Below, piece after piece: positions 57,886 to 64,000 of a stretch of 64,000 nucleotides of DNA; positions within the stretch are counted from its first letter, which is position 1, and the number at the start of each line of letters is the position of its first letter. The stretch is from Corylus avellana (Eukaryota > Streptophyta > Magnoliopsida > Fagales > Betulaceae). Below the pieces are notes generated by a model that did not search any database, was not told the origin of the DNA, and saw only the letters and a program-made list of their open reading frames with translations. Location: positions 10,232,711 to 10,296,710 of the forward strand of contig NC_081548.1 in NCBI RefSeq assembly GCF_901000735.1, in the 5' to 3' direction. The position numbers and the translations under genes were made by a program.

Positions 57886-57985
57886 NNNNNNNNNNNNNNN
57901 NNNNNNNNNNNNNNNNNNNNNNNNNNNNNNNNNNNNNNNNNNNNNNNNNNNNNNNNNNNNNNNNNNNNNNNNNNNNNNNNNNNNN
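57886..57985. other. Assembly gap of 100 N
   Basis: Exactly 100 N. The sequence right of it restarts at the equivalent of position 53946. Confidence 0.98.
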
Positions 57986-59916
57986 TTTCATCCATTTCAG
58001 TTCCAATTTAATTTGATTTAGCGAACTTAAAAAAAAAAGGGTTTCCTTCAAAGTTCTAAACTTTTACGAGAACTTATCTTTACAAATAATAGACATTCTA
58101 CTCATCTTCTTATCTTTCTTTCTTTTATAAAAGAGTGCATGTAACTCTTTTGCATTCAAGGAAGGTAAAATAAGCTTGTGTTTTATAACAAAAGTTTTCT
58201 CGAGTCTTTTCTTTATCTAGTATAGTGTTGGGATTGTGCCCTGAATCCTAGTAATTTATATTTATGTTGACATTCAATGTTTATAATAAATATAAGTTTT
58301 ATTCATGGATTAAATCATTTTGAGCATATGGCATACAAAATATATTTTACATGCTTATTATCAAAAGTTCATTATATTTATTATGCATGTGAAATGTCTT
58401 ATGATTACATTGAATATTTCTATGGGTGTGAGTAACGTGGTTATCACACAAGCTCCTAGTCCATAATCCTAGTATCCTTAAATATAGAAAGTTTGTAGTC
58501 GGTAAATGGAACTGGACATTCTATTTTGAGAAAGATTGTTATACATCGAATCACGGTGATATACCTTGATTTGTTGGGATCTATTGTGTAAAATTAAAAA
58601 AAAAATCTTTTATGTAGTGGAAAAACAAATAAATCCTCAAGATCTTTATCTTCAAGAGAAACATGGCCATATTTAAACACACCATATAATTTAGTGTTAC
58701 TTAAATATAACTTCGTTTGTTCATATTGATGATGATGCTAGGAGTAAGCTAGATGCTAAATCTAGAAAGTGTTTCTTCATTGGATATGGAGATGAGGCCA
58801 TCAGTTATCGGTTTTTGGGTGATTAAAATTGGAAGATCATTAGAAGTCGGAATGTGATTTTTAATGAGTGTGCTATGTACAAGGATAGGTCAAGTGCAGA
58901 ACCTAATGTTATAGAACCGAAGAAGACTGAGTTCGTTAACTTAAATGAGTTTTCTGAAAGTACAGTGCTGAAAGAAAAACATGTCCTGGAGGTGAAGCTT
59001 GATGAACAACGTTCACTTACGGATGAATGTGATGACGAAGAATCTTCAAGAGAGTCATAGCACTGGGAGGAGTCTTATTCTTCAACAAAAGGCAGAGAAA
59101 AATGTGATCGAAAAGCATTAGACAGGTATGACTTTGAGGATATGGTTTCTTTTGCTCTGATAGTTGATAGTGGAGATCTATCGTCTATTCAAGATGGTAT
59201 GCCGAAAGAGGTGGAGTCACTACATAAAGGTAAAGTGTGGGAATTGACAGAATTACCTAAGGGAAAGAAGGCTAAAAGGTGCAAATGGGTTTGCAGGAAG
59301 AAAGAGTCATGAGAGAAAGCTTTATGGCCGACGAGACTGGTAAGAAAGCATGATGGTATGTCTAAACTTGCGCCTATGCTCAAGTTCAAGAGGCTCTTGG
59401 AGTTGAGTGGCACTTGTGGAGTATGATTACTCTAGGTGGCAATGGGCGGAGGCATAATGGTAGGAGATTTGTTTTATTAGACTTGATGGGTTTGAAGTCA
59501 AAGTGGAGATTGCTGTGGTGTGACTTTTCAACCATTAAGAAGAGTGGGCCCCAAGTGTTACTTTATGTTGGCTTGTGCATGTATACGGTTGGCTATAACC
59601 TTTCTCCAAGTTCTACTTGGTTTTGGAGACTTTGTACAAGTCAAATACGAATTAGGATTTGTTGACCGACTTATAGGCTTTACATAAAGGGCAAGCTTCA
59701 AGTCCTTTGTTCTTCAAGCAGTGCGACGTGCACAAGTGGAAAATTAGAGAGCAAAAGCCGTGTAGCTTCAATTAGAGGTGAGTGCGTTGCATGAGAGAGA
59801 GATCAAAAGTGTGTGCAAGGCATCAAGTGTGTTTTTCTTCTTGGTGTTTTTGGAGGACCCAAAAACAAAAGAGAAGAAGAAAAAGGTGCTGCAGAGTGAG
59901 AGAGAAAAATAGAGGC
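57986..59916 (+). repeat. Second copy of the duplicated segment, part before the LTR
   Basis: Collinear with 53946-55876. It holds the same copia LTR-like start (58226). Apart from the copia remnant at 58753-59315 there is no gene; the stretch 59316-59916 has open frames without recognisable domains. Confidence 0.85.
58753..59315 (+). pseudogene. Copia pol remnant, second copy
   Basis: As at 54713-55275, but one stop codon of the first copy is a Glu codon here (RSSAEPNV). The TAA before the NWKI segment is shared, so both copies were already defective before duplication. Confidence 0.75.
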
Positions 59917-61227
59917 TGATAAGCGCCGAATGTTACACATTCAAGCCCCTTAATTTGCATATGTTAATTCCTTAGCAATGTTATTTGTTTGATTTTTGTT
60001 TTGTTTATGTGTTTCAAGCTTTATTTGGCAAACCATTGAAAATCAGGCTTAAAAGGAAAAAGCTGGAGGCATTCTGGACTTAGGATCGGTCGCAATTGCA
60101 CCTGCAATTGAGCGCACTTGTGCTCGAGCGCACATCTGTAGGATCGAGCACACACGGGCGTACAGTGCACAGCAAGAATCCTTTTACAGCTTGGAATTGG
60201 TTTTCAATCTCCCAATTGGATTGGGAGACTGACCTCCAGTTTTTCTTAGGTTTCTAGGGTTTTTAGTGTTCTCTTAATCCCTTCAAATAGGCTTCTAAAC
60301 ATTGAAATACACATCGCTTCCTAGAGCTAGAAATCAGAAATTTGTCTTTGTAGCTTAGAAGATCATGAGCGGCTAAACCCCTTCGTGGGATGTTGATGTA
60401 ACCCTATCCAAGCACAATGGTTTGATTGTATTAAATTTCTAGATTTTCAATTTATGCATGTTGATTGTATAACTATGAGAATTGCTACCTTTTGATTATG
60501 TTCTTAATTATTAAATGCAAATTGTTCTTAAATTCCAAAATCAATATTTGTGAAATTCTTCTCTTGTCTTAGAAAGTATTTTACTTTTGTTGATCTCAAA
60601 TCATTCTTGTTTTTTATGATTATGAGGATGATGGTTATACAATGGGTTTAATTGACATATGATCAATAGGATTTGATAGGCCATGTCTAGGGAAGACGGA
60701 TTGTACTACACCCTAGTTTAGTGTAATTTAGGTAGACAGTCCGTGCCAACCGAAGATGGGTTACACTTATTCATTGATTGTATGTATCCTGTTAAAGAAT
60801 TTGATAATTTATACCTAGGAAAGACGGGTTGTACCGCATCTTAGTGGTTAGGTGGACGATCCGTGCCAACCGAAGATAGATTATGCTTATTCTTTAATAA
60901 GGTAGTTTCTTGTTTATTTATAACATGCATAGAATGAATTTCTGGGATTAATTATGATTAGCCATTGTTGTGCGGATAGAGGTGAAGTCAATACCCTACA
61001 CTCTCTCTCTTATTTTAAATCTCTTTTATTTTCATGCACTTTAGTTTTAAAGAAAATCAAATCAATTCGCTTTTTAATTAAGTTAATTTTGATCTTTCGA
61101 ATTTGATATCAAAACTCTTGCAGTCCTTGAGGTTCGACACCCTCTCTATAGCCATATCCTACAAAGATTTATCCTATTATGAATGGTTATTTTTATAATT
61201 GATATTTTTGGTCACAAAAATACCACA
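59917..61227 (+). repeat. Athila 5' LTR
   Basis: Begins TGATAAGCGCCG and ends TACCACA eight bases before the primer site. It has GATCGAGCAC-type motifs at about 60100-60160, and a pair of internal repeats around GAAGACGG-TTG-TAC (60690-60890). Confidence 0.75.
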
Positions 61228-61235
61228 TGAATTTT

Positions 61236-61254
61236 TGGTGCCGTTGTCGAGGGA
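61236..61254 (+). other. Primer binding site, tRNA-Asp type
   Basis: TGGTGCCGTTGTCGAGGGA, with two mismatches from the canonical Athila/Tat primer site complementary to tRNA-Asp. Confidence 0.8.
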
Positions 61255-61343
61255 CTGCTTAACGGTTTCATTATCAAATTTTAGGAATTAATTTTAGCTT
61301 AATTTTTATTTTTCTGTTTTTCTTTATTTTTCGTTTATAATTT

Positions 61344-61384
<41 letters not shown>

Positions 61385-61744
61385 TCTCTCTCTCTCTCTT
61401 TTTTTGTTTGTGTTTTATTTTGGTTTTGTTGAGTTTTTCACTCAGGTCCGTAGTTGCCCATCCATGTGACTGTGATCGAGCGCAAGTACGTACTCTAGTA
61501 GGAATTCAGCAAGCTGTGCTCGAGCCCTCCACTCCTGCGCTCGCACCCATTTGCCGCTGTACGCTTGAGCGCACTCTGCAGTGTAATCGAGCACACCAGT
61601 AGCAGTCTGCATCTAAATTCCAGCGCATCTAAGGGCCGTTTGTGAGCTTTAATTTTTTAATTTTTTAATTTTTAATTTTTTATCTTAGTTTGTTTTTGTT
61701 TTGTTTTTTTTTTTTTGTGACTGTTTTAATTTTCTTTTTAGTTT
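61255..61744 (+). other. Athila leader with CT microsatellite
   Basis: Non-coding. Contains a CT repeat (61349-61399) and several GATCGAGCGC-type words (61475-61595), like the LTRs of this family. A 64-codon open frame here reflects these repeats and is not a gene. Confidence 0.6.
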
Positions 61745-63638
61745 ATGTTAGGTCGCTGTTCTTTGTCTTTGTCATTAATTACTTGCAACCTCGACATTGA
61801 ACACAATCTTAGACAACTTAGAGCCGAAAGGAATTCTAAATTGCTAAGAGCACACAACACTAAGACCATGGGTGACCATATGGCTTTGAGAGATCACTAT
61901 CTCCCTACCACTTACACTACCCCCACATGTCTTCGGTTGCCGAAGATTATGGCAGCCCACTATGAGATTAAGCCTAGCACTATACAGAGTTTACCTTATT
62001 TCCTAGGGCTTAGCACTGAAAACCCTTATGACTTCCTCAGTGATTTTGAAGCAATCTGTTCTACCATTAGAATGACGGGATTCACTGAGGACGCCCTAAG
62101 GATGCGTCTCTTTCTTTTCTCACTCAAGGAAAAAGCCAAACATCGGTTCTAGTCCTTAGCACCTGACTCTATCACTTCTTGGGCTCAATTGCAACAAGAA
62201 TTTCTTAAAAAGTATTTTCCCATAGGAATGACCAATGACACTAGGAGAGCTATCATTAGCTTCTCCCAATATGAGGGAGAACATTTCCATGAAACCTGGG
62301 ACAGGCTGAAGGACTTGCTTAGATCATGCCCACACCACGTTGTCCCAAAATGGCAGCTAGTACAGAGTTTCTATGATGCTTTGACCGAGTCCAATAGAAA
62401 TATGGTAGATGCATCTTGTGGGGGAACATTCATGTTGAAAAGTGAAGATGAAGCATGGTCTATGTTTGAAAATTTGAGTAATAATTCTCTTTAGTAGGTT
62501 TCCACCAGACGGAGGGCACCACCATCTAAAGCACCAAAGATCGAAAGTCTTTTTGGAGCAAGACATTCCTCAAACATGGCCACCCAAGTAGTTGAGGCTA
62601 TCACCAAGAAGCTAGATCAATGGATGACTGCTAGTTTTGCTCCTAATACTACTCACATGCACACACTACCTGAACCATGCTGATTCTGTTATAGTCCTAT
62701 GCATCATGAAAATGAGTGCTCTACTGCTGGAAATTATACTAATGTTTCTAATGAGCAGGTTAATGCAGCTTTCTCAAGATCGGGTAATGATTCCGTATTC
62801 CAATACCTACAACCCGGGGTGGAGAAATCATACCAACTTCTCATGGATGAATCCAAATTTGGGCAACTCAGCCCTAGGGCCGCACAATCAAGCTAAATCT
62901 AACAGGTAGCCCTACCAACCTCATTCCACTTACCGGCCTCCACAGTAGAAATACTAGGCCGCACCACCTCCTCGATTAGATTCTAATTTTGAGGATCGGA
63001 TGCTGAAAATGATGAGCGAGATGTTTGGCCAGATGGGTGAGATAAGTGAGACTGTGAAATCTCAATAGGAGATAGTGAACTCACACTCCCAATCCATTGC
63101 CAAGCTAGAAGCTCAAGTCGGACAGCTTGCCAATGGCGTCAACAGGAGGGATGAAGGAAAGCTTCCAAGTCAACCAGTGATCAACCCTAGGGGACTATAC
63201 ATGGTAGAAGGAAGCACGTCTCATCTGGAGCAAGTTCAAGCCGTCACCACATTGCGAAGTGGAAGACTAGTTGACAATCATGTGGAAGGAAAGAAGGATG
63301 AGCAAATTGAGGCCCCACAGAATCTGCATCAGGACAAGGGTAAACAAGTAAGCATCGAGGCATCTTCATCATCTGCCCCCACTCCTGAGGTACCATATGA
63401 GCCTAAGTTCCCATTCCAGAGTAGCTTAAGGTACCCTCCCACTTTAGGAAACAAGGAGAGAAGATACAAGACATGATGAAAACCTTCAAGCAGGTTCAAA
63501 TCAACATTCCACTTCTCGATGCCATCAAGCAAATTCCAGCCTAGGCAAAATTTCTCAAGGACTTGAGCACTCAAAAGAGGAAGAATTGGAAGTACATTCC
63601 CAAGAAGGTCATTCTCACCAAGCAAGTAAGCTCTCTGA
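61745..63638 (+). pseudogene. Athila gag, decayed
   Basis: The capsid domain (retrotransposon gag family) is readable from 61745 with motifs such as PYFLGLSTENPYDFLSDFE and FLKKYFP, but in-frame stops occur at 62150-62152, 62492-62494 and 62681 onward. After about 62790 the similarity continues in another frame, with YNPGWRNH, KLEAQVGQLAN and TLRSG, all typical of Athila gag. Further stops follow (for example 63474). Beyond 63480 an INIPLLDAIKQIP segment marks the gag-protease junction before the sequence is cut at 63638. At least five lesions make it non-functional. It would have encoded the particle protein. Confidence 0.85.
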
Positions 63639-64000
63639 TGTTAAGTGCCAAAATATTCATATTTTAGCCCTTAACTTACATTTGTTAATCCTTTAGTTTT
63701 GATTAATTTTTGCCATTTTAGTTCTTTTATGTGTTTTCTTTATTTTTGTAGGTCCTTGGAAGAAAAGGAAGCAATTTCGGAAGTTCCGGGCTTAAAGAGC
63801 GATTTTGGAAAAGACTGAAGGCTCTGGTAGTGCGATCAATCGCAGGGGAGCTGCGATCGAGCACACTACAGGCGAAGACCACGAGCGCAAGGCACTTGCG
63901 ATTGAGCTCCCAGCACAAGAGGATAGATCGCAGTCCTGGGACTGCGATCGATCATGCATGGGCTGCGATCGAGCACACCCGTGCGTGATGAGCAAGTCAG
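63639..64000 (+). repeat. LTR of the Athila/Tat-like family nested in Athila gag, truncated by window end
   Basis: Starts TGTTAAGTGCC and is collinear with the LTR at 2206 and the fragment at 6961. It contains TGCGATCAATCGCA (63831-63844) and related words. Only 362 bases are visible. Confidence 0.85.

Larger units (their letters stand above)
59917..63638 (+). mobile_element. Athila Ty3/gypsy element, 5' half, interrupted by another LTR
   Basis: A 1.3 kb LTR (59917-61227) is followed by a tRNA-Asp-type primer site (61236-61254), a 490-base leader and a decayed gag (61745-63638). The gag sequence stops abruptly at 63638 where an LTR begins. The remainder, with pol, should lie beyond the window. 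Confidence 0.85.

Noticed and set aside
1..64000. CRISPR arrays, bacterial operons, rRNA or free-standing tRNA genes
   Set aside because: None seen. tRNA-like boxes occur only in SINEs, and the tandem repeats have no CRISPR-like spacing.

Overview
This is transposon-dominated nuclear DNA from a flowering plant. The evidence is plant-type Ty3/gypsy and Ty1/copia retrotransposons with tRNA-Met and tRNA-Asp primer sites, tRNA-derived SINEs, a plant LINE ORF1, Mutator-like elements, a pararetrovirus relic, and one host gene of the plant-only BURP family with four exons. The repeat style (GGGTGGC-rich patches, LTRs full of TGCGATCGAGCGCA) suggests a woody eudicot, possibly Fagales; that is an impression, not a demonstration.

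The window is a scaffold of six contigs joined by five runs of exactly 100 N (6998-7097, 9552-9651, 18270-18369, 22289-22388, 57886-57985). Two short contigs are redundant with neighbouring sequence in inverted orientation: 7098-9551 resembles the reverse complement of about 10323-12794 and the matching part of 16310-18269, and 18370-22288 is contained in the reverse complement of 33138-36921. The contig starting at 57986 repeats 53946 onward at about 99% identity. Order, orientation and copy number across the gaps should be treated with caution; alternate haplotypes placed side by side are a real possibility.

Layout: 2206-6997 is a non-autonomous Athila/Tat-like gypsy element with a decayed gag. 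7098-18269 holds copies of a chromovirus-derived (Tekay/Del-like) non-autonomous LTR element whose interior carries an open reading frame for a coiled-coil protein antisense to the element (15498-16160, second copy 9654-10178). 18370-22288 and 33055-36163 are two versions of one locus, differing by a SINE. 22389-33054 contains a LINE ORF1 fragment, a young full-length Tnt1/Tork-like copia element with an intact 1328-codon gag-pol (25783-31285), and a LINE zinc-binding-domain relic. 36164-42682 is a 6.5 kb Mutator-like element with about 1.4 kb terminal inverted repeats and a 9 bp target duplication. 44060-45991 is the only confident host gene, an RD22-type BURP protein on the minus strand. 47778-51267 is an inverted-repeat-bounded segment enclosing a decayed pararetrovirus protease/reverse transcriptase. 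51716-52111 is an array of TGACGTG dyads. From 53946 to the end are two near-identical copies of a copia fragment plus Athila LTR, the first interrupted by a chromovirus LTR, the second running into a decayed Athila gag that is itself interrupted by another LTR at 63639.

Functionally, the copia element is the only transposon here that looks able to code for its own movement. The BURP gene encodes a secreted cell-wall or apoplastic protein of a stress-linked family. Everything else is non-autonomous, truncated or decayed. The most unusual items are the element-borne antisense coiled-coil ORF, the palindrome array, the long-TIR Mutator-like element and the pararetrovirus relic inside inverted repeats.
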